Source: Alkalihalobacillus sp. LMS6
GTDB lineage: Bacteria > Bacillota > Bacilli > Bacillales > Bacillaceae_D
Reading direction: 5' to 3'
Length of the DNA: 64,000 nucleotides
NCBI RefSeq assembly: GCF_024362765.1
Contig: NZ_CP093302.1
Span: 2,076,001-2,140,000, forward strand
Positions within the stretch are counted from its first letter, which is position 1, and each line of letters begins with the position of its first letter. Below are positions 25,755 to 35,022 of this stretch, piece by piece. Position numbers and translations under genes: made by a program. Under the pieces are notes generated by a model. That model ran no database searches. It had not been told where the DNA came from and worked only from the letters and a program-made list of their open reading frames with translations.

Positions 25755-27043
25755 TTTTGTTGATCATCTTTCACAATCAATGTTGTTTTTGTTTCATCAC
25801 GAAAATGGGCGTGTAAAACCTCTTCAAGATCTTTTGCTGTCAGACGTTCTAAAGTTGGTAGAACTTCGAACAAATCCATGTCGTTAAAACGGTAGCGTGT
25901 AAATTCATTTGCAATGAATTCAGGAGAATTTAATGCTTTTAGAAACCCGCCAATTTTTTTCTTCAATGCGCGCCCAGTATCATCCTCATTTAAAGACCCA
26001 TTTTTAAAAGATGCAATCGTCTCTTCGACAAGAGCAATCAACTCCTCAGGCTGTTGACTTTCTCCACCAATAATGGAGAATCCAAACCCTTTTTCAGAAG
26101 TATGGTCAAATGAAAACGAATCATCTGCTATACCTTGTTCATAGAGGCGCTCGTAAGCTTCTGAGCTCGGCCCAAACATAAGATCCAATAGTACATTTAA
26201 AGACAGCTCATATTGAAGCAATTCTTGCCCTTGACGATCAGGTTTTGTTTCTTTAAAGCCGATAAATACCTTTGGTGTTTGAACAGGCATATGCAAAACA
26301 TTCGTCCCTTGATCAACTTCTGTAGGCTCATCTGGAAAGGCACGATCAATAGACTCTGGTTCTGGAAACGACTTGCTGCTTTGATTGTCGCGCACAAGTT
26401 TCATCACTTCTTCAGGCTCAACCGAACCAACGATAAAAAGAAGCATATTATTTGGGTGGTAAAACGTATGGTAGCATGTGTACAAATCTTCTTTTGTAAT
26501 GTCGTTAATAGAAGGCACCGTTCCTGCTATATCAATTTTTACAGGGTGGGCTTTGTACATATTTTCAATGGTACCGAAATACGCACGCCAATCAGGGTTA
26601 TCGTCATACATCGTAATTTCCTGTTCGATAATTCCTTTTTCTTTTTCTACCGATTCATCAGTAAAGTAAGGGTGCTGAACGAAATCTAATAGCGTCGTTA
26701 AATTTTCATTGACATTTGTCGTACTTGAAAACAAATAAGCTGTTCGGGTAAAACTCGTGAACGCATTCGCCGATGCCCCTTGTTTGCCAAATGTATGGAA
26801 GACATCGCCTTCTTCGCTTTCAAACATTTTATGTTCTAGAAAATGGGCAATCCCATCTGGTACACGAACGCGCTCTTTTTCACCAAGCGGTGTAAAGTGG
26901 TTATCAATTGAGCCATATTTCGTTGTGAATGTAGCAAACGTTTTATGGAAACCCTTTTTCGGCAATATATACACATCTAACCCGTTATCTAATTGCTCAT
27001 GGTAAAGCGTCTCTTCTAACTGTTTATATTCAATTGGTTTCAT
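25751..27043 (-). CDS. ymfH: M16 family peptidase YmfH, zinc-bearing partner
   Basis: A 430-residue M16B peptidase. The inverted zinc motif HFLEH lies at residues 67-71, with the distal Glu expected in the helix around KGIIEQEITMYDDNP. The Arg-Tyr pair usually found in the C-terminal half is not evident here but is present in YmfF, suggesting a heterodimer with one complete site. In database naming the pair is associated with EF-P 5-aminopentanol modification. The ATG overlaps the ymfF stop by four bases. Confidence 0.92.
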   Translation of the reverse strand: MKPIEYKQLEETLYHEQLDNGLDVYILPKKGFHKTFATFTTKYGSIDNHFTPLGEKERVRVPDGIAHFLEHKMFESEEGDVFHTFGKQGASANAFTSFTRTAYLFSSTTNVNENLTTLLDFVQHPYFTDESVEKEKGIIEQEITMYDDNPDWRAYFGTIENMYKAHPVKIDIAGTVPSINDITKEDLYTCYHTFYHPNNMLLFIVGSVEPEEVMKLVRDNQSSKSFPEPESIDRAFPDEPTEVDQGTNVLHMPVQTPKVFIGFKETKPDRQGQELLQYELSLNVLLDLMFGPSSEAYERLYEQGIADDSFSFDHTSEKGFGFSIIGGESQQPEELIALVEETIASFKNGSLNEDDTGRALKKKIGGFLKALNSPEFIANEFTRYRFNDMDLFEVLPTLERLTAKDLEEVLHAHFRDETKTTLIVKDDQQK

Positions 27044-28326
27044 GCTTCATCCCCCTGTCCTTTTAAAAAGTAAATGGTGTCAAGTTCCCACTTATTCACT
27101 GCGCGGACAACATCTTCTTTCGTCACTTTTTTTATGTTCTCAATTCGCTCTTGAATCGATCTTTTATGGTTTGCAATAATTTCATGATACGAGAGTTCAA
27201 CAATTCCTCTAGGGGCATCCATCGCTTCAAAAGCTTGATTCAGCAACATCCCTTTTGCTTGTTCGACTTCCTCATCGGTGAAATCTCCATTTTTCATCGC
27301 TTGCTCTTGTTCTTGAATAATTTCTACCGCGCGCTCATATTTATCAAATTCAATGCCTGAAAGCACCATTAACACGCCTTTGTGGCTTTCAATTTGTGAG
27401 GCAGCATAGTAAGCAAGACTTTCTTTTTCCCGTACATTCATAAATAATTTCGAAGACGGAAAGCCTCCAAATAGTGCATTTCCTACCCGAGCTGCTTCAT
27501 AATCGTCATCACGGAACGTGGAATGAGTACGATACCCAAGATGTAGTTTTCCTTGCTTCACTTTTTGAGCATCGTGCACAACATTAACATCTTTCACATG
27601 TTCACTTGCTGTTGTCGGAATCATTTCCCCGCTCAGTTGGCGTGACGCTGTAAATACTTCACGTACCTTTTCTTTAATGTCATCTTCCGCAAACGAGCCA
27701 ATAATATACAAATCAAAACGATCTCGTTCCATCATTGTTTCATACGCTTCATAAAGCGACTGTGGTGTTAATGACGCTAGATCTTTTTCTCTTCCGTATG
27801 GAGCTAAGCGGTAAGACTCATGTTTAAACATCTCTTCTGTTATTCGTACATTCGCATAACGCATTTTGTCATCATAAATTGATGCGATTCGTTGTTTTAA
27901 CGCTCGTTTTTCCTGATCTACGATTTGAGAAAGAAATGCACCTTTTTCAAGCACAGGCTGATACAATAACTCGTGCAATAGGCTTAGCGCTTCTTCAAAC
28001 AATGAAGTAGAATTATCGCTTAAAAATTGTTCGGCAGCTACATCAAGTCGAAACGTAATGACTTGATTCTCCCCTTTCTTCTGAACATCAGACGTTAGAG
28101 TCGCTCCATACATGTCTTCAAGCTTTTGCTTTAATTTTTTTCGATTTGGATAATGTTTCGTGCCACCTTGAAGAATATGCGGAATTAACGCCCGTGCTGT
28201 AACGGTTTCTTCCTCCAGAGGTGCATGAATCATAAGCATCATACTGATGGTTTTAAATTTATCTGTTGCACCTAAATGAAGGTGCAGACCATTTTGTTCC
28301 ATTGATTTTACTTGTATATCCGTCAA
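27040..28326 (-). CDS. ymfF: M16 family peptidase homologue YmfF, non-catalytic partner
   Basis: A 428-residue M16B homologue without the zinc motif: at the expected place residues 50-54 read HILQG. The C-terminal half has the substrate-binding pattern NVREKESLAYYAAS typical of M16 proteins. It therefore probably acts as the non-catalytic subunit with YmfH. The start is a TTG at 28326 behind GGAAGG. It follows spoIIIE by 43 nt. Confidence 0.9.
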   Translation of the reverse strand: MTDIQVKSMEQNGLHLHLGATDKFKTISMMLMIHAPLEEETVTARALIPHILQGGTKHYPNRKKLKQKLEDMYGATLTSDVQKKGENQVITFRLDVAAEQFLSDNSTSLFEEALSLLHELLYQPVLEKGAFLSQIVDQEKRALKQRIASIYDDKMRYANVRITEEMFKHESYRLAPYGREKDLASLTPQSLYEAYETMMERDRFDLYIIGSFAEDDIKEKVREVFTASRQLSGEMIPTTASEHVKDVNVVHDAQKVKQGKLHLGYRTHSTFRDDDYEAARVGNALFGGFPSSKLFMNVREKESLAYYAASQIESHKGVLMVLSGIEFDKYERAVEIIQEQEQAMKNGDFTDEEVEQAKGMLLNQAFEAMDAPRGIVELSYHEIIANHKRSIQERIENIKKVTKEDVVRAVNKWELDTIYFLKGQGDEA

Positions 28327-28369
28327 TTGTCATCTTCCTTCCGTATCCTTCTCGTGCTACCATTTTTAC

Positions 28370-30724
28370 TTAGGATGTCGCCTCTTCATCAGATCTATTC
28401 TGAATCAGTACTTCTCTAGGTTTACTGCCTTCATACGGACCAACAACGCCTCGCGCTTCCATTTCATCGACAATTCGAGCTGCTCGTGTATACCCGATCC
28501 GAAACCGTCGTTGTAGCATCGAAACGGATGCAGTCCCAATTTCAATAACGAGATCAACTGCGTCGTTATAAAGAGCGTCCTCTGGAGCACTTGCTTGAGT
28601 TTCAACCGCTGTAGGCTCCATTTCCTCTACATATTGGGCTTTTTGTTGCGAGACGACATAAGAGACGACCTTCTCGACTTCATCATCTGATAAAAAGGCC
28701 CCTTGTATCCGTGTTGGTTTTGTAGCGCCCATTGGTAAATAAAGCATGTCACCACGACCAAGCAGTTTTTCAGCCCCGCCTGAATCTAAAATTGTTCGTG
28801 AATCTGTTTGAGAAGACACACCAAACGCAATTCTGGAAGGAATATTTGCTTTAATAACCCCTGTAATAACGTCGACTGAAGGGCGTTGGGTGGCGATGAT
28901 CATGTGTATGCCTGCTGCCCGCGCCATTTGTGCAAGTCTTGCAATCGAATCTTCTACGTCTCCAGAGGCAACCATCATTAAATCAGCAAGTTCATCGACA
29001 ATCACAACAATATAAGGCAACTCTGGTTGTTTCGCTTCATTTTGTTCGTTTTGCCGCTTAATGTACTCATTATAGCCTTCCAAATTTCGTGTTCCTGAAT
29101 GAGAAAACAAATCATAGCGTCGTTCCATCTCAGCAACAACTTTTTTCAACGCCTGCGACGCTTTTTTCGGTTCTGTCACAACGGGTGTTAGTAAATGAGG
29201 AATACCGTTGTATACATTTAATTCAACCATTTTAGGGTCAATCATCATCAATTTGACTTCATGAGGTTTTGCTTTCATCAATATACTCGTAATAATCCCG
29301 TTAATGCATACACTTTTTCCACTTCCAGTTGCACCGGCAACGAGAAGATGGGGCATTTTGTTTAATGGTGCAAGTACTGGCTCGCCGGAAATATCTCTAC
29401 CAAGTCCAACCGACAATACTTCGTGTTGACGTTCCATTGAACCACTTAACACTTCTTTTAACGACACAATGGCAACTTCTTGGTTCGGTACTTCAATCCC
29501 TACTGCGGACTTTCCTGGTATCGGCGCTTCAATTCGTATATCCTTTGCCGCTAATGCTAACGCTAGGTCATCTGCCAAGTTTACGATTTTACTTACTTTC
29601 ACTCCAACATTTGGATTCACTTCATATTTCGTGACCGCTGGTCCTAAATGAACTTTCGTCACACGAACTTTTACTCCGAAACTTTCCAACGTTTTCTCTA
29701 ACTTCCGAGCATTTGACGTTAATTGTTGTTTTTCCGAAAGCTGATCAGGCTTTACGGGCGTATGTAATAAGTCAAATTCCGGTAATGTATAGGCTTCGTT
29801 CGATAGCGCTTCGTTAACCAAATCAGTCGATAATAACGCCATTTCATTCGGTTCTTTTTCTTCACTACTCTGATCGCTAGAAACTGCTTGATTAGCCGCT
29901 TTTTCTTTTGCACCAGTGCTTGCTTGCTCAGGTACTTCGTCAGCTGGTTGTTCGCGCTGAGAAAAATCGACAATTTCCGGTTCTTGTTTACTGTCCCATC
30001 GATCAGGGTCTCTTGTTTCTTGTTCAGGCTCTTCATGCTTCTGTTTTGTCCGCGCTTGTTTATCTCGTCGCTCATCATCCATTTTTTCTTTCGCGTCTCT
30101 TCTCCATTGAATGAAGTCAGACCATGTTGATTTTATAAAATCAGTAATAAATAAATAACTCCGACGATAAACTTTGCCAATCATATCACTTAACGAACGA
30201 CCAGATATTAAAATCGCTCCAACTATAACGAGCATTAAGCAAAGTAAGTATGTTCCAGCATTGTCAAATAGAAAATGGCTAACGGCATACCCTACTGCGC
30301 CAAGCATTCCTCCACCTAAGTCTTCGGTTTGACCGCTTGTAAGCTCTTGCCAAAATAACGCCCACGTACTTTGGATAACCGATCCACTTTCTAATGTACC
30401 CTCAACTGATAATTGTCTAAACAAGCTTACGTGCGCAATGATGACGAGGGCAAGCACAACGGTATACATCCCACTTAATTGTCGATTCCATACAGTCGGT
30501 TTTTTTCGTTTTATCATGATGTAAAGCGCCGTTATTAAAAATCCGAGAGCGAGTAAGATAAACCACTCTCCAAGGAATAGGCGAAATAAGCGAACAAAGG
30601 CTTCTCCGACACTTCCTAAACGAGCGAGTGTTACAAGAGAGATGACAAGGAGACCTAATCCAACCAACTCAAACGTTAATTGTGATTTCCATTGTGTTTT
30701 TTTTCGTTTCTTACGTTTTGCCAT
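28370..30724 (-). CDS. spoIIIE: DNA translocase SpoIIIE/FtsK
   Basis: A 784-residue septal DNA pump that moves the chromosome into the forespore. Four N-terminal transmembrane helices (about 20-180) are followed by a hydrophilic linker (about 190-330), the alpha/beta motor with Walker [15 protein letters not shown] and Walker [14 protein letters not shown], and a C-terminal gamma winged helix ([20 protein letters not shown]) that reads polar sequence motifs. The ATG at 30724 has AAGGTG upstream and starts with a basic stretch AKRKKRKK; the longer frame (42 more residues) runs through a hairpin and is rejected. Confidence 0.96.
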   Translation of the reverse strand: MAKRKKRKKTQWKSQLTFELVGLGLLVISLVTLARLGSVGEAFVRLFRLFLGEWFILLALGFLITALYIMIKRKKPTVWNRQLSGMYTVVLALVIIAHVSLFRQLSVEGTLESGSVIQSTWALFWQELTSGQTEDLGGGMLGAVGYAVSHFLFDNAGTYLLCLMLVIVGAILISGRSLSDMIGKVYRRSYLFITDFIKSTWSDFIQWRRDAKEKMDDERRDKQARTKQKHEEPEQETRDPDRWDSKQEPEIVDFSQREQPADEVPEQASTGAKEKAANQAVSSDQSSEEKEPNEMALLSTDLVNEALSNEAYTLPEFDLLHTPVKPDQLSEKQQLTSNARKLEKTLESFGVKVRVTKVHLGPAVTKYEVNPNVGVKVSKIVNLADDLALALAAKDIRIEAPIPGKSAVGIEVPNQEVAIVSLKEVLSGSMERQHEVLSVGLGRDISGEPVLAPLNKMPHLLVAGATGSGKSVCINGIITSILMKAKPHEVKLMMIDPKMVELNVYNGIPHLLTPVVTEPKKASQALKKVVAEMERRYDLFSHSGTRNLEGYNEYIKRQNEQNEAKQPELPYIVVIVDELADLMMVASGDVEDSIARLAQMARAAGIHMIIATQRPSVDVITGVIKANIPSRIAFGVSSQTDSRTILDSGGAEKLLGRGDMLYLPMGATKPTRIQGAFLSDDEVEKVVSYVVSQQKAQYVEEMEPTAVETQASAPEDALYNDAVDLVIEIGTASVSMLQRRFRIGYTRAARIVDEMEARGVVGPYEGSKPREVLIQNRSDEEATS

Positions 30725-30749
30725 TTTGTCACCTTCTACGTCATACTCG

Positions 30750-30779
30750 AACAAGCAGTCTAAATGTAGACTGCTTGTT
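30750..30779 (-). terminator. Hairpin between ylzJ and spoIIIE
   Basis: AACAAGCAGTCTA (30750-30762) pairs with TAGACTGCTTGTT (30767-30779) around a 4-nt loop, a 13-bp perfect stem. The T-tract on the minus strand is very short, so it may be a weak terminator, an attenuator or an RNA-stabilising element. Confidence 0.6.
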
Positions 30780-30809
30780 TCATCCCTATTAGTATAACAT
30801 ATCTGCTTT

Positions 30810-31031
30810 TTAATAGCGTAGGGTACTGGATAAAATTGTCCCTGGTTCATAGGCAGGATTTAAAAAAGCATTAGGGTCACTTGAAAGCAAGCGAATGATG
30901 CGATACTCACCATCTTCTTGTTGTTCAACCATTAATGATCCTGCTTCACAAGGTACCGTCATTTGCTTGTTATACGCTTCTTGGTCGGTTGCAAAAACTT
31001 GTTCTGGAGGCGTCATTGTATACAAAATCAT
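30810..31031 (-). CDS. ylzJ: YlzJ-like small protein
   Basis: A 73-residue protein matching YlzJ, found between tepA and spoIIIE in Bacillus ([22 protein letters not shown]). No catalytic motif or membrane segment is seen and the function is unknown. Its ATG overlaps the tepA stop by four bases, with GGAGGT six bases upstream. Confidence 0.88.
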   Translation of the reverse strand: MILYTMTPPEQVFATDQEAYNKQMTVPCEAGSLMVEQQEDGEYRIIRLLSSDPNAFLNPAYEPGTILSSTLRY

Positions 31032-31753
31032 TGCACGACCTCCGATGATTTTTGTTCATCAATTAATTGGTTTAGTTTTTTTATTGCTTGACCAATTCCG
31101 CCGACTTCATTAATTAAGCCATATTCGACCGCATCGGTTCCGATTACATTTGTGCCAATATCACGTGTTAAGTTCCCTTTTGAGAACATTAATTCCTTAA
31201 ACTTATCTTCCGTGATCGAGGAATGATGAGTAACAAAGTTAATCACGCGGTCTTGCATTTTATCAAGGTATTCAAAAGTTTGCGGTACACCAATAACAAG
31301 TCCTGTTAATCGAACCGGATGAATCGTCATTGTTGCAGTTTGGGCAATGTATGAATAATTCGCTGCCGTTGCGATTGGCACACCGATAGAATGTCCTCCA
31401 CCTAGCACCAAGGTAACGGTTGGTTTTGAAATAGATGCAATCATTTCTGAAAGAGCAAGCCCTGCTTCGACATCCCCACCGACTGTATTTAAAATAATCA
31501 ATAATCCTTCAATTTTCGGGTTTTGTTCAACTGCAACAAGTTGCGGAATCATATGCTCATACTTTGTTGTTTTATTTTGCGGGGGCAGCTGCATATGCCC
31601 TTCAATTTGTCCAACAACTGTCATACAATGAATATTCGTTTGACCCATGTCTGGCACACCGGTTTGACCTAATGCTTGAATTTTCTCCACTAAGGAACCT
31701 TTTTCTTCTTTTGGTTTGGTTGGTTCTGCTGCTGGTTGTTGTTCATCTGCCAT
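31028..31753 (-). CDS. tepA: ClpP-like translocation-enhancing protein TepA
   Basis: A 241-residue ClpP-fold serine peptidase homologue. The ClpP-type elements are [20 protein letters not shown], the nucleophile region [15 protein letters not shown] and the histidine region [10 protein letters not shown]. In Bacillus subtilis TepA (YmfB) is linked to preprotein translocation and degradation of small acid-soluble spore proteins. The ATG at 31753 has AAGGAAG ten bases upstream; the earlier GTG lies too close to that site. It follows rnjB. Confidence 0.9.
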   Translation of the reverse strand: MADEQQPAAEPTKPKEEKGSLVEKIQALGQTGVPDMGQTNIHCMTVVGQIEGHMQLPPQNKTTKYEHMIPQLVAVEQNPKIEGLLIILNTVGGDVEAGLALSEMIASISKPTVTLVLGGGHSIGVPIATAANYSYIAQTATMTIHPVRLTGLVIGVPQTFEYLDKMQDRVINFVTHHSSITEDKFKELMFSKGNLTRDIGTNVIGTDAVEYGLINEVGGIGQAIKKLNQLIDEQKSSEVVQ

Positions 31754-31883
31754 TACATCCACACTTCCTTTTCGTTATCATACGAGTAGTATGGACGGTC
31801 TCTACGTTATTATGTGCGCTGAATCAAACGCAAGCGACTCCTTAGTCAAAAAAACATAACGATGATTTTGTACGATTAAAGTG

Positions 31884-31922
31884 GCACAAAAAAAGATCCC
31901 TGTTTGACACAAGGACCTTTCA
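31884..31922 (-). terminator. Terminator of rnjB
   Basis: On the minus strand AAAGGTCC pairs with GGATCTTT (one G-T pair) around a long loop and is followed by seven T. Confidence 0.65.
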
Positions 31923-31931
31923 GTTAGCTTT

Positions 31932-33605
31932 TTACACTTCCATAATGATTGGCAAAATCATCGGACGACGTTTTGTTTTATCGAATAGGAATCGGCTTAA
32001 TCCTTCACGAATGTTGCTCTTTAAGCTCGACCACTCACTCACATTTTCCGTCACACATTTTTGCAAAATGGATGAAACTAGTTCGTTCGATTGCTCTAAC
32101 AAGGCCTCTGATTCTCTCACATAAACGAATCCACGTGAAATTATGTTCGGTCCTGATACAATCGTGCTTGTCTTTTTATTAAGCGTGACGACCACAACTA
32201 AAATACCATCTTTTGAAAGTAAACGACGATCTCTTAAAACAATGTTGCCAACATCGCCGACGCCTAAGCCATCAATTAATACATGACCAGAAGGGACCTT
32301 GCCTGCGCGACGTGCTTGCTTGTTTGAGAACTCTACAACTTCTCCTTTTTCCACGATGTAAATGCGCTCAGGTTTTATTCCTACACCTACCCCTAACTCT
32401 CGGTGTGCGTGCTGCATACGAATTTCACCGTGAATCGGTAAGAAGAATTTCGGACGCATCAAGTTAAGCATTAATTTTAGTTCTTCCTGCGAGCCGTGAC
32501 CTGAAGCATGCACTGCTTGTGAGCCATATACAACATCTGCACCAATTCTGTGAAGCTGATCGATCACAGTTGAAACGCTTTTTTCGTTCCCCGGAATCGC
32601 AGAAGCTGCAATAATGACAGTATCGTTGTCCGTAATCGTAATATGACGGTGTGCACCTCGTGCCATCCGTGTTAAAGCAGACATGGGCTCGCCTTGACTT
32701 CCCGTTGTTAAAATAACAACTTGTTCAGGCTTGTAGCGATTCACCTCGTCAATATCGATCACTAAATCCTTAGGCATTTTTAAATACCCTAACTTTGATG
32801 CAATCGTAATAACACGCACCATACTCTTACCAACAATGGAGAGTTTACGATTTGCAGCCACCGTTGCTTGAATCACTTGCTGTAAGCGGTGCACATTCGA
32901 AGCAAATGAGGTGACGATTAATCGACCTGAAGTACGAGCAAATACATCTTTAATGCCTACACCTACTTCAGCTTCTGATTTTGTCGTACCAGGACGCTCC
33001 GCATTTGTTGAATCTGACAACAAGCAAAGCACACCTTTTTGGCCAATCGCAGCCATCTTTCCAATTTCAGCATGTTTTCCGTCTACAGGCGTTTGATCAA
33101 ATTTAAAGTCTCCAGTGTGTACGACTGCACCTTGCGGGGTTTCTACACAAACACCTACACAATCCGGAATACTATGGCTTGTACGGAAAAATGTAACAGG
33201 CGTCTTCCCTAATTTCACTCTTGAATTAGAATCGATTAAACGAAGCGTTGTTTCTTTATGAATGCCTGCTTCTTTTAATTTTTCCTCCACAAGGCCTAAT
33301 GTTAGTTTCGTGCCATAAACAGGTACATTAATTTTCTTAAGGACATAAGATAATCCTCCAATGTGATCCTCATGGCCGTGTGTTAAAATAATTCCTTTTA
33401 CTCTTTCTTCATTTTCAACAAGATACGAAACATCTGGAATGACAATATCAACACCAAGCATGTCGTCATCTGGGAACATTAATCCAGCATCCACAACAAC
33501 GATGTCTTCATCTACTTCAATTCCGTACATATTCTTTCCAATTTCTCCAACGCCACCTAGGGCGAATACCCGCACTTTTCCTTTATCTATTTCTTGCTTA
33601 GACAA
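31932..33605 (-). CDS. rnjB: Ribonuclease J (RNase J2-type by locus)
   Basis: A 557-residue metallo-beta-lactamase/beta-CASP ribonuclease of the RNase J family, with 5'-exonuclease and endonuclease activity in mRNA and rRNA processing. The metal motif HGHEDH (His76, His78, Asp80, His81) is intact, followed by FRTSHSIPD, HTGDFKFD, LLSDSTNAERPG, and the C-terminal KTKRRPMILPIIMEV. The locus (between dapA and tepA) and overall wording match RNase J2 of Bacillus subtilis, whose active-site motif is altered, whereas here it looks like the active J1 type. A TTG start at 33605 lies behind GGAGG. A second RNase J gene is expected elsewhere. Confidence 0.93.
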   Translation of the reverse strand: MSKQEIDKGKVRVFALGGVGEIGKNMYGIEVDEDIVVVDAGLMFPDDDMLGVDIVIPDVSYLVENEERVKGIILTHGHEDHIGGLSYVLKKINVPVYGTKLTLGLVEEKLKEAGIHKETTLRLIDSNSRVKLGKTPVTFFRTSHSIPDCVGVCVETPQGAVVHTGDFKFDQTPVDGKHAEIGKMAAIGQKGVLCLLSDSTNAERPGTTKSEAEVGVGIKDVFARTSGRLIVTSFASNVHRLQQVIQATVAANRKLSIVGKSMVRVITIASKLGYLKMPKDLVIDIDEVNRYKPEQVVILTTGSQGEPMSALTRMARGAHRHITITDNDTVIIAASAIPGNEKSVSTVIDQLHRIGADVVYGSQAVHASGHGSQEELKLMLNLMRPKFFLPIHGEIRMQHAHRELGVGVGIKPERIYIVEKGEVVEFSNKQARRAGKVPSGHVLIDGLGVGDVGNIVLRDRRLLSKDGILVVVVTLNKKTSTIVSGPNIISRGFVYVRESEALLEQSNELVSSILQKCVTENVSEWSSLKSNIREGLSRFLFDKTKRRPMILPIIMEV

Positions 33606-34050
33606 TGATTCATCCTCCTAAATATAAAATAAACATTCAGTCTAGTTGTATTTATTTTTAAAACGTAATCACGCGTATACTAGGTTCATTATTATGTTCA
33701 TAGCATCAAACACCGTGGAAAGAGCAACGATACACAACTTAAGAAATCCTTATCAGCATTTGCCTGGAACGCCTGCACGAAAACGGCAATGTTCATGCTT
33801 GATAAGCTTCAAAAGAAAGTCACGCAGTCTTTCTTGAAGTTACAGCTAACTATGAGAAAAAGAATAAATGGTGATCTTTTTCACCTTACCCGAACGCATC
33901 ACTTGAAAACTAGTATACCTTAATTTTCTAGTTAAAAACAAGAGTCTTTCGGTTATCGGCGTTTCTCCGACAAAAAATGAAACAAGCCGTGTAAATAGAC
34001 GGTGATTCGACAAGACGCTCTTTGTGGTTCGTATCGGATCAGTAAAAAAC
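33606..34050 (-). other. Gene-free region and long leader upstream of rnjB
   Basis: About 440 bp without a convincing gene. It contains a candidate promoter about 300 bp ahead of rnjB and an imperfect hairpin at 33807-33839 (CTTCAAaaGAAAG with CTTTCTTGAAG), so rnjB may have a long structured 5' leader. A 78-codon frame in it lacks a ribosome site and family resemblance. Confidence 0.45.
33912..33941 (-). promoter_or_regulatory. Putative SigA promoter upstream of rnjB
   Basis: On the minus strand TTGTTT (33941-33936) and TATACT (33917-33912) are separated by 18 bp, about 305 bp ahead of the rnjB start. Confidence 0.5.
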
Positions 34051-34089
34051 AAAAAACGCTGGTCACTCGTTTTGCTGACCAACGTTTTT
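34051..34089 (-). terminator. Terminator of the spoVF-asd-dapG-dapA operon
   Basis: On the minus strand AACGTTGGTCA pairs with TGACCAGCGTT (one G-T pair) and is followed by a run of T. It lies directly after the dapA stop. Confidence 0.85.
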
Positions 34090-34094
34090 CTTTA

Positions 34095-34991
34095 TTATTT
34101 TTTTATTGTCGACAAGGATCCTAGCACCATGTCAACTTGCTTTTTTTCCATATCATTTAAAGGAATGAGTGGTAGCTGTACCTCACCTACCGCTACCCCC
34201 ATTTGATTTAATGCATATTTGACACATGAAGGGTTTGGTGCCAAAAACATCGTTTTCATGACTGGTAGCAATTGACGATGAGCGGTTGCTGCCTCTTCTT
34301 TTTGACCAGACAGAAAGGCTTCAACCATTTGCTTCATCTCATCACCAATTACGTGCGCGGCGACTGAAACGATTCCATCTCCACCAATAGCTAGGACTGG
34401 AAGTGTTAAGCCGTCATCTCCACTATAAACAGCAAATGAATCAGGCGTTCTCTCAATAATCGCTGCAATCTGTTCAAGATCCCCGCTCGCTTCTTTAATA
34501 GCTGCGATGTTTTCAATTTCGGCTAGACGTATAACGGTTTCCGCTTGTAAATGACAGCCTGTTCGACTAGGAACATTGTAAAGCATTACCGGAAGGGATG
34601 TTTTTGAGGCAACATGCTCAAAATGTGCATAAAGTCCGTCTTGTGATGGTTTATTGTAGTATGGCGTAACTAGCATGATCGCATCTACACCTGCAGCATC
34701 TGCCATTCGTGTGCGCTCAACAGTTGATTTTGTTGAATTTGTTCCTGTACCAGCGACAATAGGCACACGACCAGCAACATACTCCACACAAAAATGAAAA
34801 AGTTTTTGGCAATCGTCGGCGGTCAAATAAGGAGATTCTCCCGTTGTTCCGGCGACAACTAACACATCTGTTCCTGTTGCAATTAAATGATCAATCAACC
34901 GTTCACATGCTGAAAAATCGATTTCTCCTTTTTCATCAAACGGCGTGACCATGGCGGTCCATAGAGGTCCATACTTCCCTGTAGGTTTCAC
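34095..34991 (-). CDS. dapA: 4-hydroxy-tetrahydrodipicolinate synthase
   Basis: Condenses aspartate semialdehyde with pyruvate; its product feeds both lysine/diaminopimelate synthesis and, through SpoVFA/SpoVFB, dipicolinic acid of the spore core. The 298-residue TIM-barrel protein has VVAGTTGESPYL, VAGTGTNSTKSTVE, the catalytic YNVPSRTG and the Schiff-base lysine in AAIKEASGDL. The GTG start at 34991 has GGAGGG seven bases ahead; an upstream TTG lies within that site. It is the last gene of its operon. Confidence 0.96.
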   Translation of the reverse strand: MKPTGKYGPLWTAMVTPFDEKGEIDFSACERLIDHLIATGTDVLVVAGTTGESPYLTADDCQKLFHFCVEYVAGRVPIVAGTGTNSTKSTVERTRMADAAGVDAIMLVTPYYNKPSQDGLYAHFEHVASKTSLPVMLYNVPSRTGCHLQAETVIRLAEIENIAAIKEASGDLEQIAAIIERTPDSFAVYSGDDGLTLPVLAIGGDGIVSVAAHVIGDEMKQMVEAFLSGQKEEAATAHRQLLPVMKTMFLAPNPSCVKYALNQMGVAVGEVQLPLIPLNDMEKKQVDMVLGSLSTIKK

Positions 34992-35022
34992 TTGCAATCC
35001 CTCCAATTGATGTGTAACGGAA

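Noticed and set aside
26213-26689. A 158-codon plus-strand frame opposite ymfH
   Set aside because: It is antisense to a conserved M16 peptidase gene, with Phe/Cys/His-rich composition typical of a reversed coding frame and no ribosome site.
33846-34082. A 78-codon minus-strand frame between rnjB and dapA
   Set aside because: It lacks a ribosome site, resembles no known family, overlaps the dapA terminator and the candidate rnjB promoter, and has a basic, irregular composition like translated non-coding DNA.
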